Below are positions 8,351 to 20,500 of a stretch of DNA of 64,000 nt, piece by piece; the stretch's first letter is position 1; each line of letters opens with the position of its first letter. The translations under genes and the position numbers were made by a program. The notes under the pieces were generated by a model. The model worked only from the letters and a program-made list of their open reading frames with translations. It was not told the origin of the DNA and searched no databases. The stretch covers positions 11,547-75,546 of the forward strand of contig CAZDOY010000013.1 in the NCBI GenBank assembly GCA_964507185.1, given 5' to 3'. Source of the stretch: CAVRTJ01 sp964507185. Lineage in GTDB: Bacteria; Acidobacteriota; UBA4820; DSQY01.

Positions 8351-9222
8351 TGCCCGCTCTCTTCCGTTCGTGGCCTCGGAATCAGGAAGTCCTTGATGAC
8401 CCGTCCCTCGCCCGTCGGCAATTTGACGATCCTGCCCTTGAACACGATCTCCAGGCCGGCGGCATTGCCGATGTCGGCCTTGAACTCCTTTCCGTCAAAA
8501 GAGAGCCTCTCTCCCGGGGACAGCAGGCGGTAGACCTTTCGTTCGCCGTCCGCCCAGAGTCCAAGCCAGCAAGGTCGCAAGCATGTGATGACCAGATCGT
8601 CCTCCCCTGCCCGGTCCGCGGGCGCAACCGCGGAGGATCCCCGCGCCGGCGGTGGCCCCACCGGAGGCCCAGAAAGAGCTGAAGATGGAGCATTGACGGC
8701 CTCCAGGTTTCTGTTCGCCTGCCTCGGCTCGCGGGGTCCTGAATCAGTCATGGATTCATCCGGAACCGCAGGAAAAGCCTTCTGTTCATGCCCGGGGACC
8801 GGTGGGTTCTGAATTTCCAGGTGCGAATCAAAGGGAGGAAGCTCCATCCACCAGAGGGCCCCTGCGACCAGGGCCGCAAGCAGCACAAGTATGATCGCCC
8901 AGACCATCCACCAGGCGCTGTTTCGCCCCTGATTCGCCGAACTCCGGCCGCCTTCCCGTACGGGCTCCGGTTCGGCCTGCTTTAGTTTCATAAAACGGGT
9001 GATAAAGGGTTCGGGATCGATCTCGAGCCTCCGGCTGTAGGCCTTGATAAACCCCACGACAAACACGTCCGGTGGCAGCTCTTCGAAGCGGCCGTTTTCG
9101 ATCGCCTCGAGAATCGGCCGGCGTATCTTCGTGTCCCTGCACATGTCTTCGAGCGTGACCCCCGCAGCCCTTCGCCGATCGGTCAGGTCCTCCCCCAGCG
9201 CTTTTGCCATCTCCTCCGTCAT
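8347..9222 (-). CDS. RodZ-like membrane protein (Xre-type HTH, one TM helix, DUF4115-like C-terminus)
   Basis: 291 residues. Residues ~8-75 form a Cro/C1-type helix-turn-helix ('RRAAGVTLEDMCRDTKIR', then 'LEAIENGRFEELPPDVFVVG'). One transmembrane helix lies near residues 103-126 ('MVWAIILVLLAALVAGALWW'). A Pro/Ser-rich linker follows, then a beta-rich periplasmic domain ('DLVITCLRPCWLGLWADGER') like DUF4115. This is the RodZ architecture; RodZ anchors MreB and affects cell shape. MreB is not in the window, so the name stays provisional. It sits between two paralogous helical-repeat genes with ATGA overlaps on both sides. Confidence 0.82.
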   Translation of the reverse strand: MTEEMAKALGEDLTDRRRAAGVTLEDMCRDTKIRRPILEAIENGRFEELPPDVFVVGFIKAYSRRLEIDPEPFITRFMKLKQAEPEPVREGGRSSANQGRNSAWWMVWAIILVLLAALVAGALWWMELPPFDSHLEIQNPPVPGHEQKAFPAVPDESMTDSGPREPRQANRNLEAVNAPSSALSGPPVGPPPARGSSAVAPADRAGEDDLVITCLRPCWLGLWADGERKVYRLLSPGERLSFDGKEFKADIGNAAGLEIVFKGRIVKLPTGEGRVIKDFLIPRPRTEESGQ

Positions 9223-9953
9223 GAGGACCTCCCAAGCCGGGTTTGGAGCATCCGCCTGAGTGCCTGAGGCACTTTTGGATCCGTCGCGAGATTCCTGACG
9301 TGATTCATGTTAAGAGAGCCGATAAATGGAATGACAGCGGCAAGCGGCGTTCTCGCATTCCTTATCAGCCCTATTCTTACGTCTACCCTGGGAGACCACT
9401 TCGGGTCCCTGGCCACGGCCCCGAGCACAGGCGACGGCGTTCGGGGCTGGTTTATGAGAAAAAGCACGTCTTCCTCCACCAGTCTCGAATTCTTTAGCAG
9501 CGCCCTGATCACCTGGGGATCTTTTTCCTTCCTCATCGCCTTGAGCACCCGTCCGGCCGCCAGGCGTCCCAGCGTTATTTTCTCACCCGTAGCCATTGCG
9601 GGCAGACGCTGAAGCAGCACGGCCTCTGCCTGATGGCGCACCTCCGTGCTCACCTTGAAATTCTGTATGGTGAGGTTCAAATCCCGCCAGAAAAGGAACT
9701 TCACCAGATTCATGGCCTCGCCGACAGGCGTGCTCGGATGGTTCACCAGGCTGAACTGTACGCGCAATGACCGCGCCCATTTGCTGTGCGCCACGCTGTT
9801 CAAAAAATTCTCGGGCAGGTCCGCCCGCTCCAGCACCTTGACGATGTGTCTTTCCCTGGTCGCGGGGTGAGTCACCAGGGAAGGCAGTTCGGAAACAGGA
9901 AGCCCCGGTAACTCCGCCCAGAGTTCATCTTCCGTCAGCGTGAGGTCCAGCAT
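9219..9953 (-). CDS. Helical-repeat protein, paralogue of the 7223-8350 product
   Basis: 244 residues from the ATG at 9953, preceded by a strong GGAAGGAGG site. Predicted helical and soluble. Repeated units such as 'SLVTHPATRERHIVKVLERA' and 'FSLVNHPSTPVGEAMNLVKF' suggest an alpha-solenoid in which 'NP/HP.TP' turns join helices. The C-terminal ~100 residues match the other helical-repeat protein of this cluster. Function unknown. It starts the coupled trio (this gene, RodZ-like, second repeat protein) and lies 82 nt after the deaminase gene. Confidence 0.8.
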   Translation of the reverse strand: MLDLTLTEDELWAELPGLPVSELPSLVTHPATRERHIVKVLERADLPENFLNSVAHSKWARSLRVQFSLVNHPSTPVGEAMNLVKFLFWRDLNLTIQNFKVSTEVRHQAEAVLLQRLPAMATGEKITLGRLAAGRVLKAMRKEKDPQVIRALLKNSRLVEEDVLFLINQPRTPSPVLGAVARDPKWSPRVDVRIGLIRNARTPLAAVIPFIGSLNMNHVRNLATDPKVPQALRRMLQTRLGRSS

Positions 9954-10035
9954 GGACCGCCTCCTTCCTGCAATTGTATTGCGGGATGCTTCCTTTAACA
10001 AGGCGGGCGGAGGATTTGAAGGCTTTTCAGGGCTT

Positions 10036-11004
10036 TCAGGACACCCTCTGCACGAGGTCCCGCTTCTGCCCGTCAGGCAGCAGTGAGGCCTGCGCTGCAT
10101 AAGTCTGGCTCGCGGCAACGTCTTTCATGGTCCACCATCCGCGCCTGACGGCCCAGGACAGCTCACGACAGAGGGTCGTGCCAAAGAGCGCGGGGTCGTC
10201 GGTCCCCAGGGAAAGGTGGCTTCCCGCCGCCCACAGGGCCTTCAGGGGATGTTCTTCCCTTCTCCCGACGGCACCGGTCTTGCGATTGCTGGTAGGGCAC
10301 ACCTCCAGGTGAACACGGCGCGCAACGACCTCGTCGAGGACCCTGGGATCCCTGGCTGCGGCAATTCCGTGCCCCAGCCTTGGCGGGGTAAACACTTCCA
10401 GCGCGGACATCACCTCTTCAGGGCCGAGGGTTTCGCCTGCATGAGGGATGACTGGAAAGCCGACCTCGCGGCACGCCCCGGCGAAGTCGCGAAAGATGCA
10501 CGCCGGCGCAGAGGCTTCATCGCCCCCCAGGCCGAACGCAACAACCCCCTTGCCCCGAAGGGCGAGTGCCAGCTCCAGGTCTCGTTCCAGCATCGCGCGA
10601 TCCCACTGACGCACCCCGTCCACGATGAGGCGGCAGGCTATGGGAGCAGAGGCGGTCCTTTCCGCTAACCGCCTGAGGCACGCCTCCGGCGGCAGCCCAT
10701 GGCGTTCCCACACCGTGGGAGAGACCCTTATTTCGGCATAAATAACGCCTTGACGCTTCAGTCTCAGAACCACGCGGTCAAAAAGCCATAGGAGGTCGTC
10801 CGGCTCTCTGAGCAGGCCCACGAGCTGTCCGAAGTGCGAAAGGAAGTCCTGAAAAGAAGCGTGCCTGTAAAGCTGTCGTATCTCTTTCGGATCGGTATTC
10901 CTGTCCTTCCTAAAGGCGAGCGTCGACGCCTCGGCGGGGGAAATGCTCCCCTCCAGGTGGATGTGCAACTCGATTTTAGGCAGATGTGTGAGGTTCCGCC
11001 TCAA
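10036..11004 (-). CDS. add: Adenosine deaminase family protein
   Basis: About 322 residues. Members hydrolyse adenosine (or adenine and modified nucleosides) to inosine and ammonia in purine salvage, using one zinc. Metal and catalytic residues are in place: the two His of 'IELHIHLEGS', His and Glu of 'HAGETLG', His of 'RLGHGI', and Asp in 'SLGTDDPALFG'. The exact substrate cannot be told from sequence. The start is uncertain: a TTG at 11004 overlaps the TGA of the upstream gene (TTGA), and another TTG lies at 11046 inside that gene with AAGG before it; no ATG is well placed. Confidence 0.88.
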   Translation of the reverse strand: MRRNLTHLPKIELHIHLEGSISPAEASTLAFRKDRNTDPKEIRQLYRHASFQDFLSHFGQLVGLLREPDDLLWLFDRVVLRLKRQGVIYAEIRVSPTVWERHGLPPEACLRRLAERTASAPIACRLIVDGVRQWDRAMLERDLELALALRGKGVVAFGLGGDEASAPACIFRDFAGACREVGFPVIPHAGETLGPEEVMSALEVFTPPRLGHGIAAARDPRVLDEVVARRVHLEVCPTSNRKTGAVGRREEHPLKALWAAGSHLSLGTDDPALFGTTLCRELSWAVRRGWWTMKDVAASQTYAAQASLLPDGQKRDLVQRVS

Positions 11005-11360
11005 TAGTGCTCGGCGGTCTGTTTGAAATCGTAATGCATAACCCAACGGTAAACCTTGAGATCGACGGGCACATCAAAGTGAGCCTCCATGTTAATGTAC
11101 GCGCCTTGCCGGCTTACCTTGATATCCTTGGAAGTGATCGGCAGGTTCAGTTCCTTGGCCTTGTCCAGAAGGTCCTTGACCATCTGGTCGTGACTCCTGT
11201 TCCAACAGTCCTCTCGGGAGTACTGCGTCATGAAATCCTTGAACTGGTATGCATTGACGCGTGGTGGGACGGCCTTGACGAGCACGAAGATGATCGCCGC
11301 CACGATGATGACCATGAGGAGAAGAGCCAACCTGCCTTCACCGCGTTCCCGTCTATCCAT
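11001..11360 (-). CDS. Small single-TM protein of unknown function
   Basis: 119 residues. The short basic N-terminus 'MDRRERGEG' is followed by one hydrophobic helix (about residues 10-30, 'LALLLMVIIVAAIIFVLVKA'). A ~85-residue soluble part follows, with 'DIKVSRQGAYINMEAHFDVP', likely a small alpha/beta domain outside the membrane. The layout resembles DUF4845-type proteins, but identity is not certain. The ATG at 11360 is chosen because AGGAGG lies 6 nt upstream; an in-frame TTG at 11366 is closer to that site. Lies 49 nt after valS and overlaps the deaminase start. Confidence 0.75.
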   Translation of the reverse strand: MDRRERGEGRLALLLMVIIVAAIIFVLVKAVPPRVNAYQFKDFMTQYSREDCWNRSHDQMVKDLLDKAKELNLPITSKDIKVSRQGAYINMEAHFDVPVDLKVYRWVMHYDFKQTAEHY

Positions 11361-11409
11361 CGACAACCTCCTAAGGCTACTGAGATTCTATGAATCAAAA
11401 CAGCTGCTG

Positions 11410-14082
<2,673 letters not shown>

Positions 14083-14111
14083 GGGCGCCTCTCAGGGGTG
14101 CAGGATACACG

Positions 14112-14134
14112 AAAAACAGGGGCGAACCCCTGTT
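14112..14134 (-). terminator. Rho-independent terminator of the CheW/receiver operon
   Basis: On the minus strand: AACAGGGG, loop TTCG, CCCCTGTT, then further T residues. It is an 8 bp stem with a stable UUCG-type tetraloop, 35 nt after the receiver gene stop and 30 nt before the valS start codon. Confidence 0.8.
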
Positions 14135-14168
14135 CTCGCGGAACCTGTGGGTGCATATTCCTGGCGGT

Positions 14169-16283
14169 TCAATCCGTTTCTTCTGTCTCGAGTTCCTGAA
14201 TGCGGCGTTTTATGATGCTCTCCGCAAGTTCTGGTATGACTTCCCAGGCCACCGGCTTCACGATGTCCGGCAGCAAGGCCTTTACCTCATCTGAGACGAG
14301 GTCTCGGCTGATGGCCTTGACGGTCTCGCGGATGATATCCGGGGCCATTTCCTCGGTCACCTGGCCCACCACCCCGGGGGCGGTTTCCTGGGCGGCCTGC
14401 CTTATGGCTTGGGGAAGGGATTGTTCGATGGCCCTGGACACTGCAGAGGCGGCCTCCGTCTCCGCTATCGGCTTGACCAGATCCGGGAGATTCTCGCCCG
14501 CTGACTGACGGACCATCTCCGGTATCACGCCTCCGAGGATCTCCCTGCCCAGGTCCGGTACAATCCTGCCAGCCGATTCCCTCACCGCGTCAGGCACCGC
14601 CTGCCCCAGGATCTCGTTGATCCTGGCTGACGCAATATCTCCGATGGCTTTTTCCACAGCCGCCCCGACCGCATCATTCACCGCTCGTTCCACGGCGGGA
14701 CCGATCAGGCGCTCCAGTGCATCCTCGACCATCTTCTCGATTTCGGCGCGGTCGGCGGGCTCCGGCACAGCCGCCTGTTTTGCGGCGGGCTCTTCGGGGC
14801 CGGCGGTATCGCTTCCAGCCGCAAATGCGGGCGCCTCTTCGGAGGGTTTCTCTTCCAGAGACTCCGCTGCCCCGGTCTCATGTCCCGGTGCCTGTCCTTC
14901 CAGGCCGGCAGCGGTCTCGGACTCCACGGCCGAGATCTCTCCCTCGGCAATCGCTTCTACCGATTCCGCTTCGCCTTCGTAAGGCATAAAGGGGCTCTCT
15001 TCGAGGGATTTGCCCGCTTCGTCCTCTTCTCCGGGTTGCTCTTTCATACTCCCAACGGCTTCTTCGGGCGATGAAGCCCCGAGGTCGCCCAACTCGTAAG
15101 CCTGGCCGGCGTCCGCCTCAGCCTCGGATGTTGCATCCCCGGAAGGTTGCTCCGAGGGGAGTTGGGCTTCCTCGTCCAAGAGCTTTTGCGCTTCGGAGAC
15201 CATCTCCTGCTGCGCGGTGAGTTCGTGGACGATGGGTGGGGGTTCCTCGGTCTCGATTTCTTCGAAAGGCTGATCGAATGCGGTGGGTTCGAAAGACGCC
15301 GGCGATTCCGCACCCGCATCCCGTTCCGCAGCGGGTTCCGGCTCCATCCCGGCCGTCGCGGATGCCTCCTGCTCCGCCGGTTGAAGGTGCACGTCCGGCG
15401 CCTCCAACGTTTCCGCCGGTGTAACTACTTCGTCGAAGGCCGCCTCCGGGATTTCGTCTTCGGGCATGATCTCGCCGATATCCACCGCCTCAGGGAAGGC
15501 GTCTTCCTCCGGCTTCGGCGCACCTAGGTCCGCCGTGGTCTCGGCCTCAAGATCTTCCTGGCCGACGGCTTCCACGTCCGAACTCTCGAGCACGAGTTCC
15601 TGCGCTTCGGAGTCCGCGGACTCAGCAGTGGGTTCTGAGTAAAGGTCGGAAGCGACTTCGAGATCGTCCGCCTCCCCTGCCCTTCTGGCCGAGATGACGG
15701 TCTGCTCTATGGAGGATTCTGAGGGCAGCTCATTCGCGCCCTCGGGCATCTCGTATTCCAGCTCGGGGCTTATGAAGGCGCCGCTTTCTTCCGAGGTGCC
15801 GGCATCTGCCTCCTCGGCTACGGAGTGAGGCCGTTCCTCGGAAGACACGACGAATTCCTGTCGACTGTGGAATATCTGAGCCGATTCTTCGTGATCAGGG
15901 GCCGTGTAGACTACCCTCTTGCTAAGAAGCTCCTCGACTTTGTCCACCAGCATCTTGGAGTCGAAGGGCTTCGTGATGTACGTATCGGCACCGGACGAAC
16001 GCGCTTTGTCCTCGTCGAAAGGCTCGAACGTGCCTGTCAATAGAATGACGGGAATGGATGAATAACCGGGATCACTCTTGACGAAAGAAGCGACCTCGTA
16101 ACCGTTCATCTCGGGCATTATGACATCGCACAGAAGGATGTCGGGGCGGTCTTCCTTGATCTTCTCCACGGCGGCTCTGCCGTTGGAGACGCACGAGACC
16201 TCGTAATCCTCTTCGACAAACGTTAGCTCCACCACTTTCTGTATGGTGACGCTGTCATCGGCTAAAAGAATCTTCTTCGGCAT
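14169..16283 (-). CDS. Receiver-domain protein with long acidic linker and C-terminal amphipathic helices
   Basis: 704 residues. Residues ~3-120 are a complete response-regulator receiver: acidic pair in 'LLADDSVT', phospho-acceptor Asp in 'LLCDVIMPEMNG', Thr in 'ILLTGTF', and Lys in 'ITKPFDS'. From ~125 to ~520 the chain is low-complexity and rich in Glu, Ala, Pro and Ser with almost no basic residues. The last ~180 residues are a series of amphipathic helices in loose ~20-residue units ('GGVIPEMVRQSAGENLPDLV', 'EEMAPDIIRETVKAISRDLV'). No DNA-binding or enzymatic output domain is present, so output is probably through protein contacts. Its start overlaps the second CheW-like gene by 29 nt. 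Confidence 0.85.
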   Translation of the reverse strand: MPKKILLADDSVTIQKVVELTFVEEDYEVSCVSNGRAAVEKIKEDRPDILLCDVIMPEMNGYEVASFVKSDPGYSSIPVILLTGTFEPFDEDKARSSGADTYITKPFDSKMLVDKVEELLSKRVVYTAPDHEESAQIFHSRQEFVVSSEERPHSVAEEADAGTSEESGAFISPELEYEMPEGANELPSESSIEQTVISARRAGEADDLEVASDLYSEPTAESADSEAQELVLESSDVEAVGQEDLEAETTADLGAPKPEEDAFPEAVDIGEIMPEDEIPEAAFDEVVTPAETLEAPDVHLQPAEQEASATAGMEPEPAAERDAGAESPASFEPTAFDQPFEEIETEEPPPIVHELTAQQEMVSEAQKLLDEEAQLPSEQPSGDATSEAEADAGQAYELGDLGASSPEEAVGSMKEQPGEEDEAGKSLEESPFMPYEGEAESVEAIAEGEISAVESETAAGLEGQAPGHETGAAESLEEKPSEEAPAFAAGSDTAGPEEPAAKQAAVPEPADRAEIEKMVEDALERLIGPAVERAVNDAVGAAVEKAIGDIASARINEILGQAVPDAVRESAGRIVPDLGREILGGVIPEMVRQSAGENLPDLVKPIAETEAASAVSRAIEQSLPQAIRQAAQETAPGVVGQVTEEMAPDIIRETVKAISRDLVSDEVKALLPDIVKPVAWEVIPELAESIIKRRIQELETEETD

Positions 16284-16719
16284 CCATGCCCCCTATCCGG
16301 TCCGTGTCATTGTACCGAAGTCCTAGCGCACTGTAAAGCTTGTCGACACGCACACATTCCGCCGTCCGATCCGCGACGTCGATAGTTCCGATAATAAAAC
16401 CGTTAGTTGTGTCTTCTTCCCATTCCTGCGGCGTGCAATCCGGCGGCAGCATGTCGGGCTCTCCGCCGGCTAGAGCCAGGAGCCGTCCGGACAGCCCCAG
16501 GATCAACAGCATGCGGTTCGCGTCATCGCCGGCGCCCCAGAAGGACGCGCGCAAGACGGGGATGGCCTCCCCCTCGCCTTCCAGCACACCGAGCAGCCAT
16601 TCCTTGCTTCGCGGTATCGGCAAAGGCTCTTCCCATTCTCGCACGGACTTGACCGTTTCCACGGGAAAGGCGAGTCTTCGCCCTCCGGCGCTGAAGAGAA
16701 CGAATCGCCGCGCGTTCAT
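16255..16719 (-). CDS. CheW-like coupling protein
   Basis: 154 residues from the ATG at 16719. The CheW-type beta fold is suggested by 'FVLFSAGGRRLAFPVETVKS' at the N-terminus, a middle segment 'WLLGVLEGEGEAIPVLRASF', and 'RMLLILGLSGRLLALAGGEP'. CheW proteins link receptors to a CheA kinase. No CheA or receptor gene lies nearby. The C-terminal 'YNDTDRIGGMDAEEDSFSR' tail reads into the next gene, a 29 nt overlap, and its ATG overlaps the stop of the first CheW-like gene (ATGA). Confidence 0.7.
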   Translation of the reverse strand: MNARRFVLFSAGGRRLAFPVETVKSVREWEEPLPIPRSKEWLLGVLEGEGEAIPVLRASFWGAGDDANRMLLILGLSGRLLALAGGEPDMLPPDCTPQEWEEDTTNGFIIGTIDVADRTAECVRVDKLYSALGLRYNDTDRIGGMDAEEDSFSR

Positions 16720-17087
16720 CGCTTCCCTCCCAAGACTTCCGGGGCAACCACAAAGAACCTCCCTTTCCGGCCCCAGAGGATGCCCCTGCACCAGCCGGGT
16801 GTGCGCTCGAAAAGGTCCGAAGGTACGGACTCGTACCGGAGGGGTTGGACCGACTCGCCGAGGAGAACGTCGCCCACGTACCAGCACGATCCGTTCTCGA
16901 GAAGCACCAGCACGCCCGGCAACTCCGAGTCCGGCTTTGACCGCAGTTCTCTGGACAGATCCGCTGCGGTCGGTGCGTACGCCGCGTAATCCTCGTCCGC
17001 CCCGTGGAGAACCCTGTGCACCGCGGACACAGGGACCGCGATGTTCACGCTGGTGCCTACTCTGAGAAACACCCAGCCCTCCGGCAT
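16716..17087 (-). CDS. Short CheW-like domain protein
   Basis: 123 residues, first gene of the three-gene unit. The N-terminal 'VFLRVGTSVNIAVPVSAVHR' resembles the first strands of CheW. 'LPGVLVLLENGSCWYVGDVL' and 'GWCRGILWGRKGRFFVVAPE' fit the middle and final strands, where CheW usually has a 'G.....G' turn. It is shorter than classic CheW (~150). The three genes overlap by 4 and 29 nt, so they are very probably made in fixed proportion and act together. Confidence 0.6.
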   Translation of the reverse strand: MPEGWVFLRVGTSVNIAVPVSAVHRVLHGADEDYAAYAPTAADLSRELRSKPDSELPGVLVLLENGSCWYVGDVLLGESVQPLRYESVPSDLFERTPGWCRGILWGRKGRFFVVAPEVLGGKR

Positions 17088-17316
17088 TGAGCGAGCCTCC
17101 CCGTATCCATCAATGGCGCTGAGCCGCAGGATGAGTCGGCGACATGATCACCTAATATAGTGCCATGAATTCGGCAACGGGAACAGCACCACGCGTGTCC
17201 TCGTCCGGCCGGCCGCTGCCCTCTCCTCCGCGAGCATGGCGCCTCCTCGACCGAAGGACTTGGGGGGATATGCCCCAGAATAAGCGCCTCCCCGGAGCCG
17301 GGGTCCCTAGTCTCCT
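17088..17316. other. Divergent intergenic region before nifJ
   Basis: No gene is supported; short frames on the plus strand from 17165 lack ribosome sites and family resemblance. A small hairpin (CCCCG, loop GAGC, CGGGG) lies near 17290-17303. The region must hold the promoter for the leftward CheW/receiver operon, but I see no convincing pair of boxes for it. Confidence 0.5.
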
Positions 17317-17344
17317 TTGCCTTTGGGCTGAATCATCCTATAAT
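17317..17344 (+). promoter_or_regulatory. Probable nifJ promoter
   Basis: TTGCCT (17317-17322), a 16 bp spacer, and a perfect TATAAT (17339-17344). It would give a leader of ~175 nt before the nifJ ATG at 17528, long enough for regulation. Confidence 0.55.
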
Positions 17345-17527
17345 TGATTTTCTTGCGGATTTCTCGTTGAGAGCCCGCTGCTGGAGAACCCTGATAGTGC
17401 TGTGCACCTTCACCGTAGCCGACTCCGCCCGCGGAGACGATCAGCTTCAGGTGCGGCGACAGCCCACCCTGAGGCCTGGATGGTCGCGTGACGCGGCGGC
17501 ACCCGGAATTTTTCATGGAGAGTTTCT

Positions 17528-20500
17528 ATGGCAAGGCCGAAAATAACCCTTGACGGCAATGAAGCCGCTGCCTTCGTAGCCCATAAAGTGAACGAAGTGT
17601 GCGCGATCTACCCGATTACACCATCCTCCCCGATGGGCGAGTGGGCCGACCAGTGGTCGTCGGAAGGCAAGGCGAACATCTGGGGGACGATTCCCCAGGT
17701 CGTCGAATTACAGAGCGAGGGGGGCGCATCGGGCGCCGTCCACGGAGCCCTTCAGTCCGGGGCCCTGACAACGACCTTCACGGCGTCCCAGGGACTCCTG
17801 CTCATGATCCCCAACATGTACAAGATCGCCGGTGAACTGACCTCGACGGTCTTCCACGTGTCGGCCCGGACGGTCGCCACGCACGCCCTCTCGATCTTCG
17901 GCGATCACAGCGATGTGATGGCCGCCAGATCCACCGGCTGGGGATTTCTGGCTTCGTCTTCCATCCAGGAAATCATGGACATGGCCCTCATCTCTCAGGC
18001 GGCCACGCTCGAAGGACGCGTTCCCATCGTCCACTTCTTCGACGGCTTCAGGAGTTCCCACGAGGTCCAGAAAATAGAGCAGCTAACCGTCGAAGACATG
18101 AAGGCCATGATCGACAACGGACTGGTCCGCGCCCATCGCGCACGCGCCCTCTCCCCCGATCGTCCAGTCCTGAGAGGTACGGCGCAGAACCCCGACGTGT
18201 TCTTCCAGGCGCGTGAGGCCGCAAATCCCTTCTACGAAGCATTTCCAGCCATCGTGCAGAAGGCCATGGACAAGTTCGCCTCGGTCGTCGGGCGGCAGTA
18301 TCACCTGTTCGACTACGCGGGGGCGCCCGACGCCGAGAGGGTGATCGTCCTCATGGGTTCTGGCGCAGAGACGGCGCTCGAGGCGGTCGACTATCTCTCG
18401 AAGCAGGGCGAAAAGATCGGCGCCGTCATCGTCCGCCTTTTCAGGCCGTTCAGCTCGGAGGCCCTCATAGGGGCTCTCCCGAAGACCGTCAAGTCCGTGG
18501 CCGTGCTCGACCGGACGAAAGAACCGGGCGCCGCAGGCGAACCGCTTTACCAAGACGTCCTTTCCGCCTGCGCCGAGGCCGCGTCCTTCGGCCGGCTCCC
18601 CTTCCCCATGCCGAAGATCGTCGGCGGGCGCTACGGGCTTTCTTCCAAGGAATTCACGCCCGCCATGGTCAAGGGCGTCTTCGATGAGCTGGCCAAGCCC
18701 AAGTTGAAGAACCACTTCTCAGTCGGCATCAAGGACGACGTGACGGGCAACAGCGTCGATTACGATCCGTCCTTCACCACCGAAGGCGACGACGTCATCC
18801 GCTGCCTCTTCTACGGACTGGGGTCCGACGGTACCGTCGGCGCCAACAAGAACTCCATCAAGATCATCGGCGGCGAAACCGACAACTACGCGCAGGGCTA
18901 TTTCGTTTACGATTCCAAAAAGTCCGGGTCCATCACCGTTTCGCACCTGCGCTTCGGGCCTCGCCCGATCCGCAGTACCTATCTGGTGACCTCGGCCAAT
19001 TTCCTGGCCTGCCACGCCTTCGTCTTCCTCGAGAAGTACGACATGCTCAAGTACCTCGTCCCCGGCGGGACGTTTCTCATCAACAGCCCCTACGGGCCCG
19101 AGGATGTCTGGGGCAAGCTGCCTAAGAAGGTCCAGCAGCAGATCATCGACAAGAAGGCGAAGTTCTACGTGATCGACGGCTACAAGGTGGCCCGGGAAAC
19201 CGGGATGGGCAGCCGCGTGAACACCATCATGCAGACCTGCTTCTTCGCCATTTCGGGCGTCCTTCCGAAGGACGAAGCAATTGCCGCCATCAAGAAGGCC
19301 ATTAAGAAGACCTACGGCGCCAAGGGCGATGAGATCGTCAACAAGAACTTTGCGGCGGTGGACGGGACCCTGGCCAACCTGCACGAAGTCCAGGTGCCCG
19401 AGACCGCAACCAGTGCCCTCGCAATGCCGCCCGTTGTGTCGGACGAGGCGCCCGAATTCGTCAAGGAGACGCTCGGGAAAATCATCGCCAACGAAGGCGA
19501 CGATCTCCCCGTCTCGGCCATGCCGGTGGATGGCACGTTCCCGACGGCCACCGCCCAGTGGGAGAAGCGCAACATCGCCCTGGAGATACCGGTCTGGGAC
19601 GAAAAGATCTGCATCCAGTGCGGCAAGTGCGCCCTCGTGTGTCCCCACGCCGCAATCCGCATCAAGGTCTACGACGAGAGCCATCTGAAGAATGCGCCGG
19701 CCACCTTCAAGTCCGTGGATTATAAGGGGCTCGAATTCAAGGGGATGAAGTACACGGTCCAGGTCGCACCCGAGGACTGCACGGGATGCGCGGCATGCGC
19801 TTACATCTGCCCCGCAAAAGACAAGAGCAACGTCAAGCACAAGTCCCTCGACATGGCCGATCAGATGCCGCTGCGCGAACCCGAGCGCGAAAACTTCAAT
19901 TTCTTCCTCTCGTCGCTGCCCGAGGTGGACAGGACGGCCGTGAAGATAGGGACGGTCAAGGGTTCACAGTTCCTGCAGCCCCTGTTCGAGTTCTCCGGCG
20001 CCTGTGCCGGTTGCGGCGAGACGCCCTACGTCAAGCTCGTAAGCCAGCTCTTCGGAGACCGGGCCATCATCGCCAACGCCACGGGATGTTCCTCGATCTA
20101 CGGCGGAAACCTCCCCACCACGCCCTGGGCGGTCAACCCGGACGGCCGGGGACCGACCTGGTCCAACTCGCTCTTCGAGGACAACGCCGAATTCGGGTAC
20201 GGCTTTCGGCTCACCATCGACAAGCATACCGAATACGCCAGGGAACTCCTGACCAGGCTCGCGCCACAGGTCGGCGAGGATCTTGCCTCCGACTTGCTCG
20301 GGGCCGATCAGTCCGACGAGGCCGGCATCGCCGCACAGCGCAAGCGCGTGGACGCGTTGAAAGCCAAGCTCAAGGACAGGAACGACGAAGAATCCAAGGA
20401 CCTCCTCTCCCTGGCCGACATGCTCGTCAATAAGAGCGTCTGGATCATGGGAGGCGACGGCTGGGCCTACGACATCGGCTACGGCGGCCTCGATCACGTC

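Noticed and set aside
17165..17347. 60-codon plus-strand frame upstream of nifJ
   Set aside because: No ribosome site, low-complexity Arg/Pro/Ser composition, and it overlaps the likely nifJ promoter.
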